Below, piece after piece: positions 21,156 through 31,374 of a stretch of 64,000 nucleotides of DNA. Under the pieces are notes generated by a model. That model had not been told where the DNA came from and searched no databases. It saw nothing but the letters and a program-made list of their open reading frames with translations. The DNA comes from Prorocentrum cordatum (taxonomy: Eukaryota; Sar; Dinophyceae; Prorocentrales; Prorocentraceae), in NCBI GenBank assembly GCA_963575745.1, contig CAUYUJ010000148.1, forward strand, positions 305,844 through 369,843, in the 5' to 3' direction. Numbering within the stretch: the first letter of the stretch is position 1; every line of letters begins with the position of its first letter. The translations under genes were made by a program, and so were the position numbers.

Positions 21156-22575
21156 CCTCGGATGCCCCACTCCGCCCAGGCACAACGTACAGAACGTACT
21201 CCTCCTCCCCAGCGGCCGAGGGGCCGAGGGGCAGCTCGGCGACACCGATTGGGGGCCCGCGTCCGTCCGTAGTGGTGAGCTGATCCCAGGTGCGCATGTC
21301 GCCCCCGAAGACGTAGCCCGCCTGTGCGCACCCTCCTCCCCTGCACCTCACTCCCTTCTACCCCCGCGCTGACCTCCGAGACCCCCTCGCGTCGTCAACA
21401 GAAATGACAACGCACGGCCCGTCCATACTTTTGGTCTCGGGAGCCCTTCCTGGGCCTCGGGGCCGTCGAACAACGACCCAGGATGAAATGCCAGTCCGTG
21501 GAAAAAGGATCCAGACCTCTGGGGGTCCACGCTGTGGAAGATCGCGACGTCTCCCTCCTCGACTTTCTTGTCCGTGGGAATTCGAGCTGGCCTTGACAGC
21601 CTTTTCCTACAGGATTGCACCCAAGGCCCCAAGAGTGGCCCCAAGATGACCCCCGACGCGGCCCCAAGACGGCCCCGAGAGGCCCAGGCCTCCCAGAGGC
21701 CCTCCCACAGACAGCCAAAGGCCTCCGCACCAAAAACGGACACGAACGGCTCCCGAGAGGCCCTCGAGCGGCCCCGGAGAGGCTGCAACCCGCGTCTTCA
21801 GCACAACCACCTGCACGCTGCGCTGCTGCCCTGGACCGGTCGCGGGGGTTTGCCGCAGGCAGCTGGATACCGTCCTCCCCCAGCATCCCCCCCCTGATTC
21901 GCTTGCCCTTCGAGCGTTCGTTGGGGCGCCTTCATCGGGGCAGCACGAGCTCGCCAGAGCGAGGCAACGACGCGACTGCCGGTGAGATGCCATCACGCAA
22001 GCTCATTTGCCAATGCATCGCTAAACCTGCATGCACCCAAGCATCTAGCAGCAGGCGTTACAGATGATACCTTCCATCGACGCCAAGTCTGATACAGGAC
22101 ATAACGCTTGAGGTTCGCCCAAACAGGCAAATGCCCGCTAACCGCGCTGAAGCCTCCTTCAACGCCCTGGCAATTCGTGTCGTGACGACCTCGGCAATGG
22201 CTTCTGACATCGCAGGGATCCTTCAACCGTGAGCGGTCGCGGCTTTCCGACATCGCATATGGTTCGACGTCCGCGGATTCTTGGCCACTAGCGATGCTCA
22301 GTCTTGAACGCGTTGACACGGCACGATCCTACAATACGTTAGGTGCGGAGCTGCGGGGACAGTTTGAGCAGGGTGCGGACATGGCGTAGCTGCCACGAGC
22401 GTGCCTGGAAAGTGTAGGACACGAAGCCTACAAACCAGGTCGGACAGCCGTGCCCCTGAACCAACCTCAATACGAAGAGCAGGCGCGGTGAGTGCCGACG
22501 CCGTTCGAGACCAGCGTCAACCGTCAGAAGACCTCTGCCATGGACCAATCTCGGGGGCGAGACCGGGGGGCAAGA
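21156..22575. other. no supported gene; weak exon-like piece near 22094
   Basis: The repeat related to 4642-4730 lies at 21478-21560. A + frame after an acceptor-like gatacag at about 22093 reads DITLEVRPNRQMPANRAEAS and continues about 23 residues to a stop; it looks coding in composition but has no recognised family. Words near 22200-22290 (gggatccttcaaccgtgagc) resemble 61375-61410. Confidence 0.35.
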
Positions 22576-22577
22576 GA

Positions 22578-22730
22578 GAGAGGGGAGGTCCTTCTCAGAA
22601 AGCCCTCGCGCCTCGTGAGAAGCCTTGCGGGCCTTCTCCGTTGCGGGCCTTCTCCGAAGCCACAGACGGCTTCTCAGTTGGCGAGAGGGTTTTCTCAGAA
22701 GCCACGCCGCCCCCTGAGAAGGCCTGCCCC
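22578..22730. mobile_element. CTTCTGAGAAG palindromic cluster (family J, copy 1)
   Basis: Words gtccttctcagaaagccc, gtgagaagccttgcgggcc, ggttttctcagaagccac and ccctgagaaggcc form nested inverted repeats. A related element lies at 60765-60885. Confidence 0.45.
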
Positions 22731-22749
22731 CCGTCACTCGATCAAGAAA

Positions 22750-22921
22750 AAACTGCATAAACATAAACTGCCAGAGCTTCGCGCGGATTTCTTGGATCTG
22801 CGCTGGAACCCCTTCCTGGCGTGCGAAGAGAGCCAGGCGCGGTGCTGGAGGCGCCGCCAGGGGGGTCCAGCGCAGATCCACGCAATCCACGCGGAGCTCC
22901 GACAATTTCTGCTTGTGCAAT
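22750..22921. mobile_element. family A inverted-repeat element (copy A4)
   Basis: The left arm actgcataaacataaactg then cgcgcggatttcttggatct is inverted in the right arm cagatccacgcaatccacgc then ggagctccgacaatttctg. The outer words tgcataa and ttgtgcaat are also inverted. No flanking exon was recognised. Confidence 0.75.
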
Positions 22922-23204
22922 TCTTTTTTCTTCGACCCATGGTCTCGCCGCCGACGACCGGTCCCGGAACCTCCTCGCCCATCCTCCTGCGTCGCCGACC
23001 CCCTGCTCCTTCCCCCGCCCCGCCACTACTCCTTGTGCCCCTTCGAGTCCTCACACCCTTCCTCCAATGCCCATCATCGCCCGTCGCCTGCGCCTCCCCC
23101 TGCTCCCACGCCTCTTCCTCCTCCTCCTACTCCTCCTCCACACTGGGGGACCCGAGGGGGGGAGGGCGAGGCGAGGGGGCGACCCGAGGGGGGGAGGACA
23201 CTCC

Positions 23205-23345
23205 GGGGCCGTAGGCGACCCGAGGGGGGGAGGGCGAGGAGAAGGAGGAGGGGGAGGAAGAGGAGGAGGAGGAGGAGGAGGAGGAGGAGGAGGAGGAAGA
23301 GGAGGAGGAGGAGGACGGGTCGCCTAAGCCCTTCGGAGAAACCCT
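23205..23345 (+). mobile_element. family G element: GGA tract between inverted ends (copy G1)
   Basis: It starts ggggccgtaggcgacccgag, continues as a GGA tract (about 23235-23312) and ends ggtcgcctaagcccttcgga then gaaaccctcc. The ends are imperfect inverted repeats (gtaggcga against tcgcctaa). Copy G2 lies just downstream in opposite orientation. Confidence 0.6.
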
Positions 23346-23462
23346 CCACTCCAACCCTGGCATGAGAACGGATCCGTATCCCAGACCCCTGAGGCTCAAC
23401 GACCACAAGAGAAGGTCCCCAAGCCCCAGAAGCCTGGAAACGCAAGAGCCACCCGTGGACTG

Positions 23463-23716
23463 GAGGGTTTCTCCGAAGGGCTTAGGCGACCCTCCCCCCT
23501 CCTCCTCCTCCTCCTCCCCTCCTCTCCTCCCCTCTTCCTCCTCCCTCCTCCTCCGCCTCCTCCTCCCCCTCCCCCTCTCCTCCAACTCCTCCGCCTCCGC
23601 CTCCTCCTCCTCCTCCTCTTCCTCCTGCTCCTCCTCCTCCTGCTCCTCCTCCTGCTCCTCCTCCTCCTCCTCCGCGGGTCGTTTACGGCCCCTGGGGAAA
23701 CCGTGCACCATGGGCA
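23463..23716 (-). mobile_element. family G element (copy G2, reverse orientation)
   Basis: Left to right it reads ggagggtttctccgaagggc then ttaggcgacc, a TCC/CTC tract (23500-23680), then cgtttacggcccctggggaa then accgtgcac. This is the reverse of the order at 37007-37170. It includes the outer gtgcacggtttcc end that copy G1 lacks. Confidence 0.65.
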
Positions 23717-23751
23717 CGCTCCCCTCGGCACGTAGTTCCTGAGAAACCAAA

Positions 23752-23905
23752 ACGTACCGATACCGCTACTCCCCGGACCTCTCTCGGGGTGCGTTATGGC
23801 GAGCATTTCGAGGCGAATCCAGCGGTGGCGACCATGGCGGCCAAGGAGGCCCAAGAAAGGGGAAAACGAGGGAAGGGTAGAGGTATGGGTACCTTTCCCT
23901 CCTCT
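23752..23905. mobile_element. MITE-like element (family F, copy 3)
   Basis: The left end cgtaccgataccgctactcc and the right end gtagaggtatgggtacc are inverted repeats. Internal words gcatttcgaggcgaatccag and cgaccatggcggccaagg match the other copies. Confidence 0.6.
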
Positions 23906-23970
23906 GATTTCCTTCATTGCGACGCCTCCTCATTCTAGTCATCCTCGACCCCCTCGTCCCCGCGTCGCCG

Positions 23971-24046
23971 GCTTGCGGGAGCCGAAGAACATCTCGTTCC
24001 AGGAGCCCTGGTCCTCCCCCAGCACTGCGAGGTGTCGGCGCGTCTC
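23971..24046 (-). CDS. possible isolated exon, unknown protein
   Basis: After an acceptor-like ctcacccag, the minus strand reads ETRRHLAVLGEDQGSWNEMF then FGSRK. Composition looks like a normal protein, unlike the neighbouring low-complexity frames. The donor side would have to be non-GT (gccggc). It is wedged between family F copy 3 and family B copy 2. No family was recognised and it could be chance. Confidence 0.25.
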
Positions 24047-24086
24047 CTGGGTGAGCAGCACGAGGGGGGACAGGACGAAGAAAAGG

Positions 24087-24680
24087 ATTATCCCAGTGCG
24101 ACCCTACCTAGGAGTTGGAACCCCTAGGAAAGCAACATTAGTAGTATCAGTAACGCTGAGCTAAAGCTAAGCTAAAGCTAAGCTAAAGCTAAGCTGAAGC
24201 TGAGCCACAGCTAAACTAAAGCTAAGCTAAAGCTAAGCTAAAGCTGCGCAGCAGCTAAGCTAAAGCTAAGCTACAGCTAAGCTAAAGCTAAGCTAAAGCT
24301 AAGCTAAAGCTAAGCTAAAGCTAAGCTAAAGCTAAGCTAAAGCTAAGCCACAGCTAAGCTCAAGCTAAGCTCAAGCTAAGCTAAAGCTAAGCTAAAGCTA
24401 AGCTAAAGCTAAGCTAAAGCTAAGCTAAAGCTAAGCTAAAGCTAAGCTAAACGCTAAGCGAAACGCTAAGCGAAACGCTAAGCTAAAGCTAAGCTACAGC
24501 TAAGCTAAAGCTAAGCTAAAGCTAAGCTAAAGCTAAACTAAAGCTAAAGCTAAAGCTCCCAGGGGACTGGGGGGAACCGCTCCCAGGGGACTGGGGGAAC
24601 CGCCCGGGGCGTGTTACACTGCCCGGCCCCTTTAAGCTAAGAGAGTAAGAACCCTTCTAGGCAGAGCCTAGGTAGGGAAT
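24087..24680 (-). mobile_element. family B element, satellite between conserved ends (copy B2)
   Basis: It begins attatcccagtgcgacccta then cctaggagttggaacccc and ends gcagagcctaggtagggaat. Both ends match the ends of B1 in opposite orientation. The 400 bases between are an array of an 11-base unit (taagctaaagc), quite different in period from the 5-base arrays inside B1. Two copies of ctcccaggggactgggg sit just inside the right end. Confidence 0.75.
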
Positions 24681-25186
24681 GAGGATCGGATCGGAAACGC
24701 CGGGGACGCTCTCAAGCTTCAAAGCAAAAGTCTGGCCCAAAGGACTCGCAGCACTCAATCTGACCCCTGCGACGGCACTGATTCAAAGCGGGGCCCCTGC
24801 CGCGGGAAGGGCCCCCCATCGGGCCCCGACGTCAGGCACCCTCTGGGGGCGAGGGCCCCTTTTTGGGCGCCTGCGGGCGCCAGCAGATTGACGAAACCGC
24901 AGCCGCAGAGGCCCCCTGGAGGGCGGCCTGGGGGCGTGGAGCCCCCCTGGCTCTCGGCGACAGCCGAAGGTCTTACGCACACTGTGGTGCCGGTTCTCTA
25001 GCCAAATCGGCATCGGCGTGAATAAGGAGGAAGGGGAAGAGGAGGAGGAGGAGGAGGAGGAGGAGGAGGAGGAGGAGGAGGAGGAGGAGGGTGGTGGTGG
25101 ACTAGGGCTACAGGTCAGTGGAGTACTGCAGCGCGAGGGAATGTGAAAGCCCTTGAAGATGTACCGGTCTATCTCTGGATCGATCT

Positions 25187-25852
25187 TCACGCTCTACTGA
25201 TCGCTGGACCTGGGTGTCTTTTGAGAACGAGGCTTGAGCACAACGCCAGCGCTTCCAAGCGCCGTGCCATTCGCTCCCATTCCCACCTCCCACTTATAAT
25301 CTGAAAGCCCAACCTTCCCTCCATGTCACCTCTGGGTGCTCTGTGACGCCACGCGCTCCGCAACAAGGCGAACAAGCCAGAAACTGGCGGATTTCCCGAG
25401 CAATTCGTTACCAACAGCGAGCTGCCGCCGCTCTTAGGCTGACGATCCCAACACCCCCCAAGGCGCTCCTGGGAACGGATGGGCCCAGGGCAGCGATGCC
25501 CCTCGATGGCGACACTCCTGGCCGTCGACCACGCCTCACGCGGAGGGCCGCACCTTAAATCCATGGCGCGTTCAACGGCGATCATTTTCAAACAATGCTG
25601 GACTGCAACCTCGCTCCCCAAGTCCTCCTGCTCCGTGTCGTTGGCCACGCCGATGGACAACGCCCACATCGGATGAGCAACGGCATGGCTCACGCTGAGC
25701 ATTTCAACCCACTGCTGCAGGATAAACTCCGCAGAGTGGTTCGAAGATCGGCGGTGGGCAAACCTCCCTTTACTAAAGCACCCGTTAGTATGAACGGCCT
25801 GGGACCGAAACGGACGGACCAGGACCCGCAAAAATGACAGCAAATTTGCCAA
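25187..25852 (-). CDS. candidate open frame, 221 codons, unknown function
   Basis: This minus frame is one of the few long frames not explained by a simple repeat. A middle section (FILQQWVEMLSVSHAVAHPM, then WALSIGVANDTEQEDLGSEV and AVQHCLKMIAVERAMDL) has balanced composition and alternating hydrophobicity typical of folded protein. There is no signal peptide or membrane segment and no motif that I can place in a family. The N- and C-terminal parts look less protein-like, so only the central part may be an exon. The + strand is also open over part of it. It could be a decayed transposon gene or chance. Confidence 0.25.
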   Translation of the reverse strand: MANLLSFLRVLVRPFRSQAVHTNGCFSKGRFAHRRSSNHSAEFILQQWVEMLSVSHAVAHPMWALSIGVANDTEQEDLGSEVAVQHCLKMIAVERAMDLRCGPPREAWSTARSVAIEGHRCPGPIRSQERLGGCWDRQPKSGGSSLLVTNCSGNPPVSGLFALLRSAWRHRAPRGDMEGRLGFQIISGRWEWERMARRLEALALCSSLVLKRHPGPAISRA

Positions 25853-26276
25853 TCGACGTGTCAGGGTAGGCGGCTATTCACCTCCGAGAAAAGAGAGGCG
25901 CAAGAGAAACTCGGACCCCGCAGCGGCCCCTCGGAACCAACTGCAGAGGGCCGAGCCCACCAGGGCCCACCTCCAGGGCCCACTCCTTCTCCTACTCGTC
26001 GTCCTCCTCCTATTCGCCCTCCTTCTGCATTTTTCCTCCTCCTCCTCCACCTCCTCCTCCACCTCCACCTCCTCCCCCCTCCTCCCACCCCCTCCTCCTC
26101 CTCCTCCTCCTCCTCCACCTACTCCTCCTCCTCCTCCTCCTCCTCCTCCTCCTCCTCCTCCTCCTCCTCCTCCTCCCCCCTCCTCTTCCTCCTCATCCCC
26201 CCCTTCTCATCAGCCTGCACGGCTCTTCCTCATCCTCCGTCCTTCCGGAGGAGGGCGAGCCAGGCAACGAAGAACC

Positions 26277-26398
26277 CCGAATCTCCTCGTCGAGCTCATT
26301 CCACGTCTGGTCCGTCGGCAGAAGCCAATTGTACCCGTCCCACTTCTCCTGCTCACGCTTCCGGACAGAGCGGGTGCGATTGCGCATCCTCCACGTGG
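26277..26398 (-). CDS. candidate exon, unknown protein
   Basis: After an acceptor-like cacgtggag, the minus strand encodes MRNRTRSVRKREQEKWDGYN then WLLPTDQTWNELDEEIR, ending before a GT (cggg, then gttcttcg). The mix of Lys/Arg/Glu with Trp/Tyr is unlike the neighbouring repeat-derived frames. The frame continues past the donor into an acidic stretch, so the exon end is uncertain. No family was recognised and no partner exon was found. Confidence 0.35.
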
Positions 26399-27149
26399 TG
26401 ATCAAAGTAAGCGCGCGAGCCATAACTGACATCCGAGCCCTGCCAGCCATCCCTTCCAAAGCGTCGATGTTTCTCTATCCGCCAACGGGCGTCCTTGCTG
26501 GTTACCCCACAGCGCGATGCGCAATCAGAATGTGGAGCTGTGCACAGTGGAATAAGAATAGGATGAGGAAGATGACAAGGAGGGGCAGGAGGAGGAGGGG
26601 GGAGGAGGAGACGGAGGAAGAGGGGGAGGACTGGCGGATTCGCATGAGGATGAGGAGGGTGTGGAAGGAGGGGGAAGGGGAGGAGAGATCAACAGCAGTA
26701 GCAGGACTATGAGGAGCGGGGGGAGCAGGATGACCAGGGGAAGGGGAAGGGGGGGAAACGAGGTGCGCGACAACAGCGGGAAGGGAATCATATTCAGAAA
26801 GGTGGCCCGCGTTGAAGCGAAATCGCCATTGACGGGAGCAAGCAGCCGATCCAGACAGAAGAAGACCAACATTACATCGGGAGCTCCGATTTGGGACCAA
26901 CACAGAAACAAGTCCCGATTGGAGACGGACGGATACAATATCAACTGTTTGAAACCTGTGCGCAAACAACAATCCGCCACCGTGCTGTGCACGTTGAGGC
27001 ATGGAAAAATGCCAAGGGCTGTTTGGTAAGGTTTTGTATTCAACTTAGTGCCCCACCTCTGCCCGCGACTTTTTGCATGCATCGGCCTCCCCGCAACGAT
27101 CCCTCGTGCAAAAACGTATCTGCGCCACCGAGGCCACGATCCCTCGAAA

Positions 27150-27760
27150 CAAACCGATGGATCCGCGTCCCGAGCTGCCAAGACGGCCCACGCGGGCAAG
27201 CAAGGACACAAAGGTTGCCCAAGATGCCTTGAGGACGTCCGAAGATGGCCCCCCAGTCGGCAAAGGATGGCCCAAACACGGCCCAAGATGCCTCCAGAAG
27301 GGCAAGAAAAGGGCCACAAGAGGACATCCAGCCATGTCCGAAGACGCCACCATCATGCGTTTCCCGTGGGTGCTGAAGTTTGGGAATGATGAATGTATTC
27401 TCGCCTTTTCGAGCCTCCGTCAGCCCAAGAAAGCCCAGGAAGCCTGCCTCCACGATGGCCCTAAAACGGCCACAGAAGCCCCCAAGAGAGCCCTACGATG
27501 GCCAATAAGGTACCACGTTGGCCCAAGAGGTATGCACGACAGCCCCAGCTCCAGAGAGCATCCTGTGGGACCCAAAGTGACCTTGCAAGGCCTTTCGACG
27601 GTCCAAGACGGCCCCGTGACGACCGCCAGGCACCCACCATACGGCCAAGAAGGCCCCAAGACTGCCCAAGCGAGCCCCACTATGGCGTAAGAGGGCCTCA
27701 AGGCTGCCCTAGAGGGCACAACGAGACCACAAGACTGCCTCAAGACAACCCCAAGATGAC
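27150..27760. repeat. degenerate CCAAGANGGCCC repeat, block 1
   Basis: Short units such as cccaagatgcct, cccaagacggcc and gcccaagaggcc recur at irregular spacing of about 10-40 bases. The same vocabulary fills 42440-43080, 49600-49910 and 62280-62400. Open frames are Pro/Arg- or Gly/Leu-rich and follow the repeat. Confidence 0.6.
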
Positions 27761-27899
27761 CAAAACGTGAAAACAGTCCCGAGACGGCCCAATAGTCAAG
27801 ATGAGAGCTCCTCTAACAGAAGAGACGAAAAATGTCACATGTCATGGCATTTCCTTCCTCCAGCTCGTCCTCGTCCTGCGACTCCTCCCCGTCATATTA

Positions 27900-28372
27900 C
27901 CATGGTCACGATTACGATCACGATCATCATCATCCTCATCATCATCATCATCATCATCAGCATCATCATCAGCATCATCATCATCATCATCATCATCAGC
28001 ATCATCATCATCAGCATCAACAGCATCAACACCATCACCAATACATGAATCATCATAATTATAATCATCATTATCTTATCATCACCAGCCTCATAATCAT
28101 GAGCAGCAGCATAATCATTATCATCATCACCACCGTGATCGCCATCAGTGTCATTCTCCCCATCACCAACATCATCATCACAATCCGCATCGCCACCACC
28201 ATCGCCACCACCATAATCATCATCAGTAGCATTATCAACACGACAGTCATCCCCATTCGCATCAACACTCAATCGCAACATCATCATCCTCGCCAACATC
28301 AGTATCGCAGAACTCATCAAAGTCCACACCACCAAATCACATAAACCACAACTGTAGCATCAAACTCATCGG

Positions 28373-28405
<33 letters not shown>

Positions 28406-29075
28406 AATCACCAACACCGCAATCCAAAGAGTAATCATCCTCGTTACCGTCATCGTGATCATGATATCCAATACCATCACCATCAACAACCCCCCATCAT
28501 CACAGAATCCTCGTCAACATCATCAGCAGCAGCATCATCATCCTCAGCATCGCCATCATCATCATCATGCCAACCAGCACCATATTCACCATCATCATCA
28601 TCATCATCAACAGCATCATCATCAACAACATCATCATCATCATTCTCCGCATCCTCATCCTTATCCTCCTCCCCATCCTCATCCTCCTACTCATCCTCAT
28701 CATCATTATCATTAGCATCGCCATCATCAGCATCAGCAGCATCATCATCATAACCAGCATCAGCATCAGCATCATCAACAGCAGCATCAACATCAGCATC
28801 AGCATCATGGTCATCACCATCATCGTCATCACCACCACCACCACCATCGTCTTCCTCCTGCTCATTATCAACATCGTCATCCTCATCATCGTCATCCTGA
28901 TTCGCCTCATCAACATCATTGTCCATATCATCATCAACATCCTCTTCCTCCTCCTCCTCCTCATCATCATCATCATCATCATCATCGCCAACATCGTCCA
29001 TATTGCCATCACCGTCATCATCATCACCATCACCATTATCATCATCATCATCCTCATCATCATCATCCACTTCAG
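27900..29075. repeat. CAT/CAC trinucleotide array 2
   Basis: The array is made of CAT, CAC, CAG and CTC triplets, purest at 27940-28060, 28375-28410 and 28560-28640. All frames are open over long distances. Confidence 0.85.
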
Positions 29076-29984
29076 GGCTCTCACAACCCTGGAGACACGA
29101 GGCGTCACGCGTCACGGCATCCCGTGCACTCCGGAAAAACCGCCACGCAGAATGCTGGGCTGGCAAGGCGGCGGGACCTGCCGCAGGCAGCTGGATCCGT
29201 GGGGGAGGCGGCGCCCCGCTCGCACAGCATCCCGAGGGGGAAGACCCGCACTGAGATCGCGCAACGGCCGGAGGGGAACAAGACGGTCATCGAGAGGACG
29301 GCTCGGGGTCTCCTTCCCGGGGTCCCGAGAGCGGGGCTTCCCCCCGATCGCGCCAGAATAATGGCTCCTGGTTGCGGGTCGTGCGGTCCTCGGACCAGGG
29401 CCCCATAGCGCTGGCAAGGCCAAGCGCTGTTCTACCGCAGCTCAAACGCATCTTCTTCCACGGTTTGTGTCAGAGGTCCCTGCAGCTGCGCGGCTGGGGC
29501 GCTCGCCCAATGGCAGGGAGACGACCGGCACAAACGAGAGATACAGTATCATAGAAGCAGCGACAGCGCGGCGACAGCGCAGCGACAGCGCAGCGAAGCG
29601 GCGGCGAGAGGAACCGACAGGAGCAGGACAGGGAGAAGCGAAGCAGCAGAGCGGCGGGTTGAAGAGGGGGGGGTGCGGACAGAGGGAGGGAGGGAGGAGG
29701 GCGACGGCGACGGGGGAGGGAGGGAGGGAGGGAGCGAGGGAGGGAGGCAGTGCACGGCACGTGGCTCAAGGAGCAGCGCACAGCAATGGCACCTGTAGCT
29801 ACTTCCATCAATAGAGGGAGTGGATGCCTGAGCGAAGAGCGCCAGCGCACAAGGCGCACAAGGGGTCGTGTGCAAGGGGCCCGTATCTGTCGTGCTTGTT
29901 CTGCGCCTCCTCCCTTCCCTGAAAGAATTAGCCTGACGAAAGACCCAACCATCTGCAGCTGCGAGTACCGCATTGTGGGTACCG
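29076..29984. other. no supported gene; GGGA tract
   Basis: Two diverged gcagc/gcgac-rich stretches lie at 29555-29600, and a gggagggaggga tract at 29670-29745. No domain was recognised. Confidence 0.4.
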
Positions 29985-30225
29985 CATTCGGTGAAGCTCC
30001 TTACTTATGGGGCCACAACCGTCGGAGGGGTGTGCCGAATTGGGTGCGGCTGTGCCATGCGAACCCTCCCGCTCGAGCCTTCGGCAAAACTCCCTATGGG
30101 GCCACGAACCGTGTGAGGGGTGTGCCGAAGTGGGCGCGGTGGTGCTATGCGAACCCTCCCACTGGGGCCTTCGGTGGAGATGGGGCCACGAAGCGTGTGA
30201 GGGGTATGCCGAAACAAAGACATGC
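29985..30225 (-). repeat. 90-bp satellite, block 2 (about 2.7 units, reverse)
   Basis: The words ggggccacgaaccgtgtgag, gggtgtgccgaagtgggcgc and atgcgaaccctcccactggg are the reverse complement of block 1. Spacing is about 90 bases. Confidence 0.75.
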
Positions 30226-30844
30226 GGAGGGCAGAGGCGAGGATGGGAGGAGGGAGAAAAGTGAGGAAGAGAAGGAGTGGGAACGCGGGTTGCTGTCCCT
30301 TCAAAACAAGGACTCAACACCACAGGACCTCAACGAGGACCCGGCACCACGGATCCAATCCCACGGGCATTCACACGAGCCCCGCACAAAGCGCACAATG
30401 TCCCCCGCACAGGGACTCCGTACAAGACTCGCACGAGTTCTCGTTGCTCTCGAGGGGGGGAGGGACGACGTGGGGTGGGAGGGGAGAAGGACGAGGAACG
30501 CACGGGAGAGAGGGCGAGGGGGGAGGAAACGCTGGGTGCGCTCGCGCCATCTGACGTCCTATCCTTCCCTCCCATCCCTTCCCATTGCGCAGTGTTTCTC
30601 TGCCCACAGACCTGGAACACCACTACCGCAGAACAACACAACAACCACAGCAGAGGTGACCGTGGGACATGTGGGACAGCCTGGGAACTGTGGGTCTTGT
30701 GCGGCCAGGAGCAGGTCAAGGGGAGAGGGGCGCTCGTGCTGAGGCTTGGCCTACCTAAATTTCGAAGCGGATCCACCCGCGGCGGCGAGGGGGCTACTGG
30801 AGGCACAAACAGCAGGAGAAACACATGAGAAAGCATCGATCCTA
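30226..30844. other. no gene seen
   Basis: GC-rich, purine-rich sequence with open frames on both strands but no recognised domain or repeat family. Confidence 0.4.
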
Positions 30845-31025
30845 GAGCAGGAACCAAAAAAGGCATCCTCGTTCGGAGGTTCGCGCGGATGCCTTGGATC
30901 GGCGCTTGACTCCCCCCCCCCTTTGGGCGCGCGGATCGCGCCAGCGTCGGAGGCGCGGCCAGAGGGTTGCCCAGAGCCGATCCGAGAAGTCCGCGCAGAA
31001 CTCCGAATGTTTGTGTGTTGTGGAG
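30845..31025. mobile_element. family A inverted-repeat element (copy A5)
   Basis: The left arm ttcggaggttcgcgcggatg then ccttggatcggcgcttga is inverted in gccgatccgagaagtccgcg then cagaactccgaatgtttg. Outer words are looser than in A2 or A4. Confidence 0.7.
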
Positions 31026-31374
31026 CTTGTTCCACCTGTCCTAAGATGCTGTTTTGTCAGTTCCCGTATCATTAGCTGGGGCTATTGTTCTTAGTGTGGC
31101 GCATCCACCTCCTTGTCGTTGAACGTCCTGCTTCCTTCCTCCTCTACGACACCCAGAGGAAATACTTCCTGGTACTGAACTCAACTAATCATCATCCGAC
31201 TTGCAATCAGAACGTCCGTACTGGGACCACTTCAACGATGAAGTCAAGCACATCCAGGCTCACTAACACTCCGACTCTCCTACGCACACTGAGACTCACT
31301 CACTCTCAACCTCCCACAGATCACTCACTCTCGGATCATTCACGCTCAGACTCGAACCGCCACGGGGTATGTCA

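Larger units (their letters stand above)
24681..27150. other. mixed region: GGA/TCC tracts with two candidate coding pieces
   Basis: GGA tract at 25032-25092 and TCC tracts at 26030-26190. Purine-rich sequence at 26560-26760 gives long frames on both strands. The two candidate coding pieces are listed separately. Nothing else was recognised. Confidence 0.4.

Noticed and set aside
24155-24557. Regularly spaced repeats that could suggest a CRISPR array
   Set aside because: The units are 11 bases with no spacers, in a eukaryotic context. This is a satellite.
29762-29772. A tggctcaag word resembling the end of the dinoflagellate spliced leader
   Set aside because: Only nine bases match and the preceding ccatttt is absent, so it is not a relict spliced leader. 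A similar word near 16635 fails for the same reason.
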